Source: Planotetraspora thailandica
GTDB lineage: Bacteria; Actinomycetota; Actinomycetes; Streptosporangiales; Streptosporangiaceae
Reading direction: 5' to 3'
Length of the DNA stretch: 64,000 nt
Assembly: GCF_016863335.1 (NCBI RefSeq)
Contig: NZ_BOOR01000012.1
Location: forward strand, 62,001-126,000
Shown here: positions 21,012 to 29,845 of the stretch, piece by piece
How the letters are laid out: every line of letters starts with the position of its first letter
How positions within the stretch are numbered: the stretch's first letter is position 1
Program-made: the position numbers and the translations under genes
Notes under the pieces: model-generated
Told to the model about the DNA's origin: nothing
The model's database searches: none
The model's input: only the letters and a program-made list of their open reading frames with translations

Positions 21012-21920
21012 TCAGTCTCGGCCCCTGTCCGATGCCGCGGGCGCACGGCCGACCCTTGCCTGCCAGGACATGAAGGCGAGTGCGGCCGCGGTGAATGCGG
21101 CGATGGCCGGGACCACCCATGCCGCCCGTATCAACCCGATCTCGGCGGTCAACCAGGGCACCAGCACTATCGCCGCCCTGCGCCCGATGGGAGAGCGCAA
21201 TGCGGTCGCCAGCGTCACGATCAGCAGGGCGTAGATGAGCAGGCCTCCCACGGGAGCGAAGCGCACACCCAGCACCATCGTGGCCAGGAAGACGGCCGCC
21301 CAGGCGAGCAACCGCCGGGTTCCCAGCGGGGCGGGCCCCGGCGAGGGGGCGAGGGTGAGCATGGCGGCGACCACGCAGCCGGGGAACGCCCACGGCGCGG
21401 TTGCCAAGAGGACGGTGGTCCCCGAATCCATCACCACGAAACGGGACAAACCCGCGTCGGGACTGATGATCAGCCAGACATAGAACGCCAGCCAGGCCCA
21501 CGCGCACACGGCCGCGACCTTCGCCCGGCCGAGCCATGCCAGCACGGCGATCAGCCCATAGGGGGCGACGTAGGCCATCGCCTTCAGCACATCCTCGGGG
21601 GGCGAGAATCCCCGGAGAACCTCCTCGGTGACACCGGCCGCCCGGCTGAGCTCCATGAGGAGAAGGATGATCGGCCCGATCAGCGCCGCGAGATTCAACG
21701 CGTCGACCCAGTGCCCGCGCGATTCCGGCTTGATCGTACGGCGAAGCCGGATGGACAGGCCTCCGCGGACCAGGTCCAACGTGTCACGCACGGACGGCCG
21801 GGTCTGGCCGGGGAGAGACCCGGCGAGCAGGACGGCGAGCATCTCCGCTTCGTGCTCCGCGCGGTGCTCCTTCGGATACCACGCCAGTAATCGGCGATAA
21901 CGCCGCTCGAGCGCGTTCAC
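21012..21920 (-). CDS. PadR-linked integral membrane protein
   Basis: The 302-residue protein begins with a soluble N-terminal stretch (LERRYRRLLAWYPKEHRAEHEAEMLAVLL) typical of membrane proteins paired with PadR regulators. Seven or so hydrophobic helices follow from about residue 72 on. The GTG start overlaps the PadR stop by 4 nt (GTGA), so the two are translated together and the protein is probably the regulator's target. The transported or sensed compound cannot be read from the sequence. Confidence 0.75.
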   Translation of the reverse strand: MNALERRYRRLLAWYPKEHRAEHEAEMLAVLLAGSLPGQTRPSVRDTLDLVRGGLSIRLRRTIKPESRGHWVDALNLAALIGPIILLLMELSRAAGVTEEVLRGFSPPEDVLKAMAYVAPYGLIAVLAWLGRAKVAAVCAWAWLAFYVWLIISPDAGLSRFVVMDSGTTVLLATAPWAFPGCVVAAMLTLAPSPGPAPLGTRRLLAWAAVFLATMVLGVRFAPVGGLLIYALLIVTLATALRSPIGRRAAIVLVPWLTAEIGLIRAAWVVPAIAAFTAAALAFMSWQARVGRAPAASDRGRD

Positions 21921-22297
21921 GTGGCGCTCCCCTCAGCGGTTCCCGGACGCAGGGCGGGCGACCACAGGGCGAGGCCGGGACGCCGGCGTAGCCGGGCGGT
22001 GGCGGTCTCCACGTTGCGGCGCAGCCGCTCGGTCTCGGCGGAGAGCCTGTTCGTGCCCGTGGGGGTCAGCCGGTAGTAGCGGCGCGCCCGGCCGTCGACG
22101 ATTTCTTCGCGGTCGGTCTCGATGAGCTCCTCCGCCTGGAGGCGGTCGAGCGCCGCGTAGAGGGTGCCCGCGCGCAGCCGTACCTGCTCGCCGGAGATCT
22201 GCAGGACGTCGGCGATGATCCCGTAGCCGTGTTGGGGCCCCGCCGCGAGGGCCGTGAGGATCAGGAACGTGGGTTCCTGCATCGATCGGTTCTTCAT
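21917..22297 (-). CDS. PadR-family transcriptional regulator
   Basis: A 126-residue winged-helix repressor: MQEPTFLILTALAAGPQHGYGI at the N-terminus, the RAGTLYAALDRL recognition region and RRYYRLTPTG wing are diagnostic of PadR. ATG at 22297 or an internal ATG at 22282 could be used; the upstream one has a -10-like TATATC 6 nt before it. A perfect AT palindrome overlaps that element, pointing to autorepression. It is coexpressed with the downstream membrane protein. Confidence 0.9.
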   Translation of the reverse strand: MKNRSMQEPTFLILTALAAGPQHGYGIIADVLQISGEQVRLRAGTLYAALDRLQAEELIETDREEIVDGRARRYYRLTPTGTNRLSAETERLRRNVETATARLRRRPGLALWSPALRPGTAEGSAT

Positions 22298-22302
22298 GTA
22301 GA

Positions 22303-22314
22303 CGATATATATCG
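22303..22314. promoter_or_regulatory. Probable PadR operator overlapping its own promoter
   Basis: CGATATATATCG is a perfect 12-bp palindrome ending 6 nt before the padR ATG. It contains the TATATC hexamer expected for a leaderless -10. PadR proteins typically bind AT-rich palindromes at their own promoter. The rpe start is 72 bp away on the other strand. Confidence 0.6.
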
Positions 22315-22370
22315 ATCAACTGACAAACCCGCAAGGCCTGTGCCGGGAACGGAGGCGCGGGCAGGAGAAA

Positions 22371-22376
22371 TAGACT
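22371..22376 (+). promoter_or_regulatory. Candidate -10 element for rpe
   Basis: TAGACT lies 9 nt before the rpe ATG, so the leader would be zero to three nucleotides. A GCAGGAG match upstream of it cannot serve as ribosome-binding site if transcription starts here. Confidence 0.4.
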
Positions 22377-22385
22377 GCTGGCACT

Positions 22386-23045
22386 ATGGCCGTACAGATC
22401 TCGCCCAGCATCCTTTCCGCAGATTTCGCCCGCCTGGCCGACGAGGCCGCCCGCGTCGAAGGTGTCGCCGACTGGTTGCACGTGGACGTCATGGACAACC
22501 ACTTCGTGCCCAACCTGACGCTCGGCCTGCCGGTCGTCGAGGCGCTGCTGAAGACGACGTCGATCCCGGTGGACTGCCACCTGATGATCGAGGACCCGGA
22601 CCGGTGGGCGCCGGGCTACGCCGAGGCGGGGGCGTCCAGCGTCACGATCCATGTCGAGGCGGCGAAGGCGGCCGTGCGGACGCTGAGGGCGATCCGGGCG
22701 GCCGGTGCGCGCTCGGGCCTGGCGCTGAACCCCGCGACCCCCGTCGACCCCTATGAGGACCTGCTGCCCGAGATCGACATGCTCCTGGTCATGACCGTGG
22801 AGCCCGGGTTCGGCGGGCAGAGCTTCCTCGACATCATGCTGCCCAAGATCTCCCGCGCTCGGGCGCTGATCGACAAGTTCGGCGGGGAGGTTTGGCTGCA
22901 GGTCGACGGCGGCGTGTCGGCCCAGACCATCGAGCGCTGCGCGGAGGCCGGTGCCGACGTGTTCGTGGCCGGCAACGCCGTCTACGGGGCCGACGACCCG
23001 GCCCAGGCCATACGCGATCTGCGCGCGCTGGCCGAGAAGGACTGA
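22386..23045 (+). CDS. rpe: Ribulose-phosphate 3-epimerase
   Basis: Interconverts ribulose 5-phosphate and xylulose 5-phosphate in the pentose phosphate pathway. The 219-residue TIM barrel has [12 protein letters not shown] at the N-terminus, the metal-binding [31 protein letters not shown] and QVDGGV with the catalytic Asp. Length and motifs are complete. It is often near riboflavin genes in actinobacteria and supplies the ribulose 5-phosphate pool used by RibBA, although the opp operon intervenes here. Confidence 0.96.
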   Translation: MAVQISPSILSADFARLADEAARVEGVADWLHVDVMDNHFVPNLTLGLPVVEALLKTTSIPVDCHLMIEDPDRWAPGYAEAGASSVTIHVEAAKAAVRTLRAIRAAGARSGLALNPATPVDPYEDLLPEIDMLLVMTVEPGFGGQSFLDIMLPKISRARALIDKFGGEVWLQVDGGVSAQTIERCAEAGADVFVAGNAVYGADDPAQAIRDLRALAEKD

Positions 23046-23053
23046 GTTTGCGG

Positions 23054-23079
23054 GCGGCGCGAGGAGAGCCTCGCGCCGC
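23054..23079. terminator. Bidirectional terminator between rpe and the opp operon
   Basis: Perfect 11-bp stem (GCGGCGCGAGG and its complement) with a 4-nt loop, placed between the convergent rpe and oppF stops. It can terminate both directions. No T-tract is present. Confidence 0.6.
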
Positions 23080-23100
23080 TCGGTCTCCGGGTAGGCGGGG

Positions 23101-24132
23101 TCAGACGAGGGCGGGGTCGAGCACCACGTCGTCGCCGTGCACGGTCGGTGCCTCCGGGAAGTGGCAGGCCGTGAGGTGGCCCTCACGGTTGCCGTTCAGC
23201 TGAAGCAGGGGCGGCTCCTCCTGAGCGCACTTCTCCTGGGCCTTCCAGCAGCGGGTGCGGAACCGGCAACCCGACGGCGGGTTGATCGGGGAGGGCACGT
23301 CGCCGGCCAGGCGGATGCGCTCACGGGGCTCGCTCGACACGTCGGGCTCGGGAACGGCCGACAGCAGCGCGTGCGTGTAGGGATGCCGGGGCCGCTCGTA
23401 GATCGACTGGCGGTCGCCGACCTCCACGATCTTGCCGAGGTACATCACGGCCACACGCTGGGAGAAGTGCCGGACGATCGCCAGGTCGTGGGCGATGAAC
23501 AGGAACGCGATCCCGAGGTCGCGCTGCAGTTGCTGCAGCAGGTTGACGACCTGCGCCTGGATGGAGACGTCGAGAGCGGAGACCGGCTCGTCCGCGATGA
23601 TCAGCTTCGGGTTGAGCGCCAGGGAGCGGGCGATGCCGATGCGCTGGCGCTGCCCGCCCGAGAACTCGTGCGGGAACCGGTTGTAGTGCTCGGGGTTCAG
23701 GCCGACGATCTCCAGAAGCTCCTGGACGCGCTTTTTCCGGCCGCCCTCGGGCTCGATGCCGTTGATCTCCATCGGGCCGCGGATGATCGTGCCGACGGTC
23801 TGGCGGGGATTGAGCGAGCTGTAGGGATCCTGGAAGACCATCTGGATCTCTGAGCGGATCGGCTTGAGCTGACGACGGGAGCTGCGGCTGATGTCGCGGC
23901 CCTCGTAGAGGATCTTGCCGGCGGTCGGTTCCAGCAGGCGCGCGGCCAGGCGTCCGGTCGTGGACTTCCCGCAGCCCGACTCGCCCACCAGCCCGACGGA
24001 CTCGCCCTTGCCCACCGTCAGATCGATGCCGTCCACGGCGTGGACGTTGCCGACCTGATGCTTGATGATCGCGCCGCCCCTGACGGGGAAGTGCTTCTTC
24101 AGCCCTTGCAGCTCCAGCAGCGTCTCGCTCAT
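23101..24132 (-). CDS. oppF: Oligopeptide ABC transporter ATP-binding protein F
   Basis: ATPase that energises peptide import. Its 343 residues include Walker [10 protein letters not shown] near residue 58, the signature [16 protein letters not shown], Walker B LIIADEP, and the C-terminal oligopeptide-transporter domain with a cysteine-rich motif ([13 protein letters not shown]). ATG at 24132 is chosen over a longer reading because it overlaps the oppD stop (ATGA) and begins [15 protein letters not shown], the expected domain start. It is the last gene of the operon. Confidence 0.93.
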   Translation of the reverse strand: MSETLLELQGLKKHFPVRGGAIIKHQVGNVHAVDGIDLTVGKGESVGLVGESGCGKSTTGRLAARLLEPTAGKILYEGRDISRSSRRQLKPIRSEIQMVFQDPYSSLNPRQTVGTIIRGPMEINGIEPEGGRKKRVQELLEIVGLNPEHYNRFPHEFSGGQRQRIGIARSLALNPKLIIADEPVSALDVSIQAQVVNLLQQLQRDLGIAFLFIAHDLAIVRHFSQRVAVMYLGKIVEVGDRQSIYERPRHPYTHALLSAVPEPDVSSEPRERIRLAGDVPSPINPPSGCRFRTRCWKAQEKCAQEEPPLLQLNGNREGHLTACHFPEAPTVHGDDVVLDPALV

Positions 24133-25193
24133 GCGTGGTCCTTGGTTTCGCCGGTGCGGATGTCCCTCTTCTGCTGGAGGGTGAGGTAGCAGGCGTCGCC
24201 GTGCCCGCTCTCGGGAGAGATGTCGGGACGCTGAGTGAAGCACAGCTCCGATCCGACCAACTGCGAGAAGTCGCACCGCGGATGGAAGGCGCATCCCGCG
24301 GGAGGTGACAGCAGGCTCGGCGGGGTGCCGCGGACGGGCACCAGCGGCTCGTCCACCGACGACGTCAGCCGGGGCATGGAGGACAGGAGCCCCCAGGTGT
24401 ACGGATGACGGGGCTTGCTGAGGACCTCACGGACCGTGCCCCGCTCGGCGGCCCGCCCCGCGTACATCACCAGGACGTTGTCGGCGGTGTTGGCGACCAC
24501 CCCGAGGTCGTGGGTGATCAGGATGATGGTCGTGCCGTACTGCTGCTGCAGGTCCTTGAGCAGGTCGAGGATCTGCGCCTGGACGGTGACGTCGAGCGCG
24601 GTGGTCGGTTCGTCGGCGATCAGCAGGTCGGGGTCGCACACGAGCGCCATGGCGATCATCGCGCGCTGGCGCATGCCGCCGGAGAACTCGTGGGGGTAGT
24701 GGTCGACGCGGGTGGCCGGCTGCGGGATGCCCACGCGTTCGAGCATCTCGATCGCGCGCTCGCGGGCCTCCTTCCGGTTCGCGCCCTTGTGCTTGCGGTA
24801 CACCTCGCCGATCTGGCGCCCGATCGTGTGGAACGGAGACAGCGAGGTCAGCGGGTCCTGGAAGATCATCGCTACCCGGTTGCCCCGCAGCTTCTCCAGG
24901 GTGGCGCCCGAGGCTCCGACGAGCTCCTGGTCCTCCAGCCAGATCTCGCCGTCGATCTCGGTGTGCGCCGGGTCGTGCAGGCCCAGGACGGCGAGGTTGG
25001 TGACGGACTTGCCCGACCCGGACTCGCCCACGATGCCGAGAGTCGTGCCCTTCTCCACGTCGAAGGAGAGCCCGTCCACGGCGCGGACGACGCCGTCCTC
25101 GGTGCTGAACCGCACGCTGAGATCACGGACGGACAGGAACGGCCCAGGGCCGCGCGAGGTCCCCGGCTCGCTGCTCCACGACACGGTGGTCAC
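24129..25193 (-). CDS. oppD: Oligopeptide ABC transporter ATP-binding protein D
   Basis: The second ATPase, 354 residues, partner of OppF. Walker [10 protein letters not shown], signature [15 protein letters not shown], Walker [13 protein letters not shown] and the C-terminal cysteine motif typical of OppD/DppD are present. The GTG start lies 76 nt after oppB. A 20-residue N-terminal tail precedes the ABC domain. The two-ATPase arrangement marks a peptide- or nickel-type importer. Confidence 0.93.
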   Translation of the reverse strand: MTTVSWSSEPGTSRGPGPFLSVRDLSVRFSTEDGVVRAVDGLSFDVEKGTTLGIVGESGSGKSVTNLAVLGLHDPAHTEIDGEIWLEDQELVGASGATLEKLRGNRVAMIFQDPLTSLSPFHTIGRQIGEVYRKHKGANRKEARERAIEMLERVGIPQPATRVDHYPHEFSGGMRQRAMIAMALVCDPDLLIADEPTTALDVTVQAQILDLLKDLQQQYGTTIILITHDLGVVANTADNVLVMYAGRAAERGTVREVLSKPRHPYTWGLLSSMPRLTSSVDEPLVPVRGTPPSLLSPPAGCAFHPRCDFSQLVGSELCFTQRPDISPESGHGDACYLTLQQKRDIRTGETKDHA

Positions 25194-25269
25194 TTACTGC
25201 TCCAGCTTCTGTACTGCTCGGTCTGCTCGGTGCGGGCGGGTACGGCGTGCATGTGCGAAGGCCTCCGCC

Positions 25270-26250
25270 TCAGTTCAGCCGGACGCGGGGGTCGATGAAC
25301 GCGTACAGCACGTCGACCACGATGTTCAGGATGACGATGGCGGCCGCGCCGACCACGGTCACCCCCAGGAGCATCGGCAGGTCGGTGTTCAGCACGGCCC
25401 GTACGGCCAGCTCGCCGATGCCGTGGAGGGTGAAGGTCTGCTCGGTGATGATCGCGCCGCCCAGCAGCGTCGCGAGGTCGACGCCGAAGATCGTGATGAT
25501 GGGGATCATGGCGCCCCGCCAGGCGAACCGGAAGAAGACCGACCGCCCGGACATCCCCTTGGCCCGCGCCGTCCGGACGTAGTCCTCGGCGAGCTGCTCG
25601 AGCATCTGCGAGCGGGTCATGCGGGTGTAGTTGGCGGTGAAGATGATCGACAGGACCACCCACGGGATCAGCAGGTGCACGAACCAGGTGAGGGGGTCCT
25701 CGGTGAACGGGACGTACGAGGGGCGCGGGAGCAGCCCGAGGGTGTCCACCAGGAGGAACACGACCAGCGGACCGATGAAGTAGATCTGCAGCGAGGCGCC
25801 GATCACCGACGAGGAGCTGGCGATCTTGTCGAGCGGCTGCCCGACCTTCCACGCCGCGAGCATCCCGGTCAGGATCCCGAACGACAGGATGACGACGGAC
25901 GCGCCGAGCGTGAGGGACAGGGTCACGGGGAATCGGTCCACGATGGTGCTGAAGACCGGCTCCTGGGTGGCGAAGGAGTACCCCAGGCAGGGAGCCGGGC
26001 ACGGCCCGAACTGGGTGAAGTCACGGCCCACGAAGATGGCGGACAGCCAGAGCCAGTACTGCACGAACAGCGGCTTGTCCATCCCCAGGTTGTGCCGGAC
26101 GAGCTCCAGGGTCTCCGGCGGGCAGATCTTGCCGCAGAAGGCCCGGGCGGGGTCGCGGGGGACGGCGTAGAAGAGGTAGAACGTGATCAGGCTGATGAAG
26201 ATCAGGATCACGAGGGCGCCGACTACCCGGCGTACCAGAAAGCTGGTCAT
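25270..26250 (-). CDS. oppB: Oligopeptide ABC transporter permease B
   Basis: Inner-membrane permease of 326 residues with six predicted helices. The first is at residues 8-30, and a large extracytoplasmic loop carrying four cysteines spans about 31-100. The EAA-type coupling loop is visible as EDYVRTARAKGMSG near residue 223. It pairs with OppC. A very stable hairpin separates it from the upstream oppA. Confidence 0.92.
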   Translation of the reverse strand: MTSFLVRRVVGALVILIFISLITFYLFYAVPRDPARAFCGKICPPETLELVRHNLGMDKPLFVQYWLWLSAIFVGRDFTQFGPCPAPCLGYSFATQEPVFSTIVDRFPVTLSLTLGASVVILSFGILTGMLAAWKVGQPLDKIASSSSVIGASLQIYFIGPLVVFLLVDTLGLLPRPSYVPFTEDPLTWFVHLLIPWVVLSIIFTANYTRMTRSQMLEQLAEDYVRTARAKGMSGRSVFFRFAWRGAMIPIITIFGVDLATLLGGAIITEQTFTLHGIGELAVRAVLNTDLPMLLGVTVVGAAAIVILNIVVDVLYAFIDPRVRLN

Positions 26251-26285
26251 GATCTCGCACTCGTCGTGACGGTGAACGGGCCGGT

Positions 26286-26326
26286 GGCCCCGCCGCCCCG
26301 CCCGCTCGGGGCGGGGCGGCGGGGCC
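26286..26326 (-). terminator. Intra-operon hairpin between oppA and oppB
   Basis: Perfect 18-bp GC-only stem (GGCCCCGCCGCCCCGCCC with its complement) and a 5-nt loop, 9 nt after the oppA stop and 36 nt before the oppB start. In ABC operons a stem here usually attenuates readthrough or shields the 3' end of the binding-protein message, raising its level over the permease. No T-tract follows. Confidence 0.65.
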
Positions 26327-26334
26327 GGTCGCTG

Positions 26335-28122
26335 CTACTTGACCCAGATGTCGAGCGCGGACTGCTCGCCCTGGATCGGGTCGAACCTGACGCCGCCGAG
26401 GCCCGAGCCGTACAGACCGAAGTAGGTCTGGTAGTACTCGGGCACGATCGCGGCCTGGTCCATGATCTGCCGGTCGATCGCGGCCCACGCCTTGCCCGCC
26501 GCGGTGGGGTCGGTGACCTTGTTGGCCTCGTCGATCGCGGTGTTGATCTCCGGAACGTTCAGGTGCGTGTAGTTCGGCGCGTTGTCCGCGATGAGGCGGC
26601 CGTCGAACTGCGGCTGGATCGCGGTCGAACCGGTCGGCCAGTCGGCCGCCCAGCCGCCCCAGTAGACGTCGTACTGGTTGTCCACCGGGCCGATCGCGTC
26701 ATAGTAGGTCGCCGGGTTGAGCGGCTTGGCGACGACGTTGAAGCCCGCCTTGCTCAGCGCGTCCTTGATGGCGATCGTGATCTTCTCCTGGGTCGGAGTC
26801 TGGTTGTACGCGTAGACGATCGTCGGGGTGGGCGTGCTCGACGACGCGAGCAGCTTCTTGGCCGCCTCGGGGTCGCCTTCGGGCTTGGCCAGCTTGCCGT
26901 ACTGGTCGGAGGCCTCGTAACCGAGGACGGTCGGGCTCAGCACCGTGGTGGCGATCTTGCCGCTGTTGATCTCACCGCCGGCGATCTGCTGCAGCTGCTT
27001 GGCCGGCCACGCGGTGATGATCGCCTTGCGGACGTTGACGTCCGTGACCCGCTTGGTGTTGATGTTGTAGAAGGTGGTGAAGGGGGTCAGGCCCTGGATG
27101 GACCTCTTCATCGCCTCGGCGTTGCCGAGCACCTCCTGGACCCGCTCGGGCGCCACCGCGTTGTGGAAGGTGAACGCCTGCTTGTCGGCGCCGGTGTCGG
27201 CCAGGAACCGCTCCGTCGACTGCTGCGACTGGAGACCGAACTCCATGTGGAACTTGTCCGGGTAGGCGTGCCGGATCGGGTCGGTGTTCTTGTCCCAGTT
27301 CGGGTTGCGCTCCAGCTCCAGGGACTTGTCCGTGGTGTGGCTCACGATCTGGTACGGGCCGGAGGAGAACGGCTGCTTGTCGTACTTCTGCTTGGTGTCC
27401 TTGGCCTTCGGCACCGCGCCGTAGCCGGTCATGGCCACGGTGAAGTTGAAGTCCGGGTGGGGTGCGTTCAGGTGGAAGATCACCGTCTTGTCGTCAGGAG
27501 TCTCGATCGTGTCGAGCTCCTTGCCGTCGTACGGGCCCTTGTACTGGTCGCGGAATGGCTTGTTGGGGTCCGGGACGAGCCAGCTCTCGGCGTAGTCCGG
27601 GCCCTCGGTGATGAAGTCGGCGAACAGGCGCTCGAAGCTGTACTTGATGTCGCCCGAGGTGATCGCCGTGCCGTCCTGCCACTTCACGCCGTCCTTGAGC
27701 GTGAACTGCCAGGTCTTGCCGCCGTCGGTGGTGGTGCCCGCGTCCGTGGCGAGGTCGCCGACCAGCTTGATGCTGCCGGACGCGTCTTCCTTGTAGTTGG
27801 TGAGCTGCCGGGTGAACAGCAGCGACACCGAGGCGTTGTAGTTCAGGTAGACGCGGCCCGGGTCGAGGTGGCTGAAGTCGTCACGGTCGATCATGTTGGC
27901 CGTGCCGCCCGGCTTGGCGCCTGGGACCTCGGGCGCGGGGCCGGTCGAGTCCGCGGCGGTGCCGACCGTGATCGCACTGACCGCCTTGTTCTCCAGCGGG
28001 GTCTTCGACGCTGCCGCGGAGGGGGCGCCGCCGCCTCCGCCCTTGGCGCAGCCGGCCAGCGCCAGCGCACCCACGGCGAGCACTGCCGTCGCTGTGGCGA
28101 TTCGCCTGCGATGCGATCTCAT
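26335..28122 (-). CDS. oppA: Oligopeptide ABC transporter substrate-binding lipoprotein
   Basis: Family 5 solute-binding protein, 595 residues, anchored outside the membrane. It has a lipoprotein signal: basic MRSHRRR, a hydrophobic stretch and the lipobox LAGC near residue 25, then a glycine-rich linker. The domain runs from GTANMIDRDDFSHLDP to the end, with conserved KWQDGTAITSGDIKYSFERL. ATG at 28122 follows AAGGA. A longer reading into oppC is rejected because it places the signal peptide internally. The bound peptide class cannot be predicted. Confidence 0.93.
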   Translation of the reverse strand: MRSHRRRIATATAVLAVGALALAGCAKGGGGGAPSAAASKTPLENKAVSAITVGTAADSTGPAPEVPGAKPGGTANMIDRDDFSHLDPGRVYLNYNASVSLLFTRQLTNYKEDASGSIKLVGDLATDAGTTTDGGKTWQFTLKDGVKWQDGTAITSGDIKYSFERLFADFITEGPDYAESWLVPDPNKPFRDQYKGPYDGKELDTIETPDDKTVIFHLNAPHPDFNFTVAMTGYGAVPKAKDTKQKYDKQPFSSGPYQIVSHTTDKSLELERNPNWDKNTDPIRHAYPDKFHMEFGLQSQQSTERFLADTGADKQAFTFHNAVAPERVQEVLGNAEAMKRSIQGLTPFTTFYNINTKRVTDVNVRKAIITAWPAKQLQQIAGGEINSGKIATTVLSPTVLGYEASDQYGKLAKPEGDPEAAKKLLASSSTPTPTIVYAYNQTPTQEKITIAIKDALSKAGFNVVAKPLNPATYYDAIGPVDNQYDVYWGGWAADWPTGSTAIQPQFDGRLIADNAPNYTHLNVPEINTAIDEANKVTDPTAAGKAWAAIDRQIMDQAAIVPEYYQTYFGLYGSGLGGVRFDPIQGEQSALDIWVK

Positions 28123-28142
28123 ATGGTCCTTCCTCAGGGGGG

Positions 28143-29165
28143 TCAGCGCTTCGCCTTTGGGTCGAAAGCGTCGCGGATCGAGTCTCCGAGCAGGTTGAAG
28201 GCGATCACGAAGATCAACATCGACACGCCCGGGAACAGGAGATAGGTCACGTCGGAGTGGTAGACGTTGGAGCCCACTTGGAACATGCGGCCCCAGTCGG
28301 GGATGGTCTCCGGCATCCCGACGCCGAGGAAACCGAGGCCGGCCTCCGCGCCGACGTACAGAGGCAGCGCGAGCGTCGCCTGGATGATGATCGGAGTCCA
28401 CAGGTTGGGCATGAGCTCTTTGAAGATGATCCGGGCCGGTGACGCACCGGTCACCCGGGCCGACTCGATGAACTCGCGCTCCCGCAGGGACAGCACCTGC
28501 GCGCGGAGCAGCCGGGCGGTCGTGGCCCATCCGAGCACGGTCAGCACGATGCAGATCGACACGAACCTGAGCCAGGTCGGCGGCTCCTGGGTGGGCAGCA
28601 CCAGGGCGGCGTCGACGACCGGGACGAGCACGATCAGGAAGAGCTGCGACGGGAAGGAGAGCAGGGTGTCGATGACCCGCCCGATCGCGTAGTCGACCTT
28701 GCCGCCGACATAGCCCGAGGTGATGCCCAGCGTGACCCCGATGACGGTGGACAACACCGTCACGATGAGCGCAATGGTGATCGACGTGCGGATGCCGTAG
28801 ATGAGCTGCGTCAGGACGTCGCGGCCGACGAGGGGCTCGAGGCCGAACCAGAAGTCGCCGCTGATGCCGCCGTTCGGCAGGATCGGGTAGCCGTACTCGT
28901 TGAGCAGGCCGGGCTGGTTAAGGCCGTAGTAATCGTTTGGATTCTTCCCGTAGGCCCACGAGATCACCGGTGCCAGCAGCGCGATCAAGATGAACGCGAG
29001 CACGACGATGGCAGCGATCACGCCGGTCCGGTCGCGGCGGAAGCGCCGCCACATCAGCTGGCCGGGCGAACGCCCGACGATGGTGGCGGCGGACCCGGTT
29101 GCGGCGGCTTCGGAGCCGCCTGCGTCAGGGCCGTTCTCCGTCGCGGTCGATGAGGGGGACGTCAT
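28143..29165 (-). CDS. oppC: Oligopeptide ABC transporter permease C, first gene of the operon
   Basis: Permease of 340 residues with a 35-residue soluble N-terminus, an OppC-type N-terminal helix (GVIAAIVVLAFILIALLAPV) and five further helices. The coupling loop REREFIESARVTGASP and the C-terminal DAFDPKAKR end are family hallmarks. The gene order C-A-B-D-F, with the permease first and the binding protein second, departs from the usual A-B-C-D-F. Confidence 0.92.
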   Translation of the reverse strand: MTSPSSTATENGPDAGGSEAAATGSAATIVGRSPGQLMWRRFRRDRTGVIAAIVVLAFILIALLAPVISWAYGKNPNDYYGLNQPGLLNEYGYPILPNGGISGDFWFGLEPLVGRDVLTQLIYGIRTSITIALIVTVLSTVIGVTLGITSGYVGGKVDYAIGRVIDTLLSFPSQLFLIVLVPVVDAALVLPTQEPPTWLRFVSICIVLTVLGWATTARLLRAQVLSLREREFIESARVTGASPARIIFKELMPNLWTPIIIQATLALPLYVGAEAGLGFLGVGMPETIPDWGRMFQVGSNVYHSDVTYLLFPGVSMLIFVIAFNLLGDSIRDAFDPKAKR

Positions 29166-29354
29166 GTTGTGCGCTGGCTCCCAGATGGACCATTAACGGC
29201 CGGAAGAAATCCGACTGGAAGGAACCTTGGCAACTTATTTTTCGCCGGTCAATCGCTTCGAGGGCCCACCACGGTTTTCTGCCGACTTCGTTGTCCAAAG
29301 TAAACCATTCTGTGTTCATGTGCCCGTTGACCTCGGAAAACGCGAAGCAGGATA

Positions 29355-29395
29355 CTTATATCCGCCCATGGGTATCTCTGTCACAACTTTGTGAC
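29355..29395 (-). promoter_or_regulatory. Candidate opp promoter with overlapping operator palindrome
   Basis: On the minus strand TGACAG (29378-29383) is followed by a 17-nt spacer and TATAAG (29355-29360). A 16-bp inverted repeat, GTCACAA-CT-TTGTGAC at 29380-29395, overlaps the -35 and could bind a dimeric repressor. The leader to oppC would be about 180 nt. The regulator is not identifiable. Confidence 0.5.
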
Positions 29396-29582
29396 ACAAC
29401 GCGGACATAGCCTTGACACTTCTCACGCCGGCCGCGGTCCCATGGTGATCCACTACATTTAGGTACTGCCGAAACCCTTCCTGCGTGACCTACGCCGCAG
29501 GTGGGGGGTCTATGCCTGGTTTGCACCGATCGTGCACAATGGTGTGCGTGTCATGCGTGGCACACTGGTAAAGACAGAGCAA

Positions 29583-29740
29583 GCGTGCTCCGGGGTCGGT
29601 GTAATTCCGAACCGGCGGTGACACCCCGGTCCCTCACGGGACCGACGGGTGGCAGTCCGCGACCCGGCCGAAGCCATCGGCCGGTGGACCTGGTGAGATT
29701 CCAGGACCGACGGTGAAAGTCCGGATGGGAGGAAGCGCGC
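29583..29740 (+). ncRNA. FMN riboswitch (RFN element)
   Basis: Conserved RFN segments appear in order: ATTCCGAACCGGCGGTGACA, AGTCCGCGAC, GTGAGATTCCAGGACCGACG and GTGAAAGTCCGGATGGGAGG. A 7-bp P1 stem closes it (29583-29589 with 29734-29740, one G-U pair). It lies 106 nt upstream of ribD and would repress the rib operon when FMN binds, either by termination or by hiding the ribD ribosome-binding site. TTGACA at 29413-29418 is a possible upstream -35 without a clear -10. Confidence 0.95.
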
Positions 29741-29845
29741 GAACGGATGACCGTGCCGTGAGGCACGGCGTGTCCGTCGACGTGACGCGTGATCGCGTCC
29801 GTCTCATCCCCGGGGCCCGCGTGGTGACACGAGAGGACGACCCGG

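Noticed and set aside
24712-28245. 1177-codon plus-strand open frame across the opp operon
   Set aside because: Antisense shadow of oppA, B and D; no family resemblance and it runs through several real genes.
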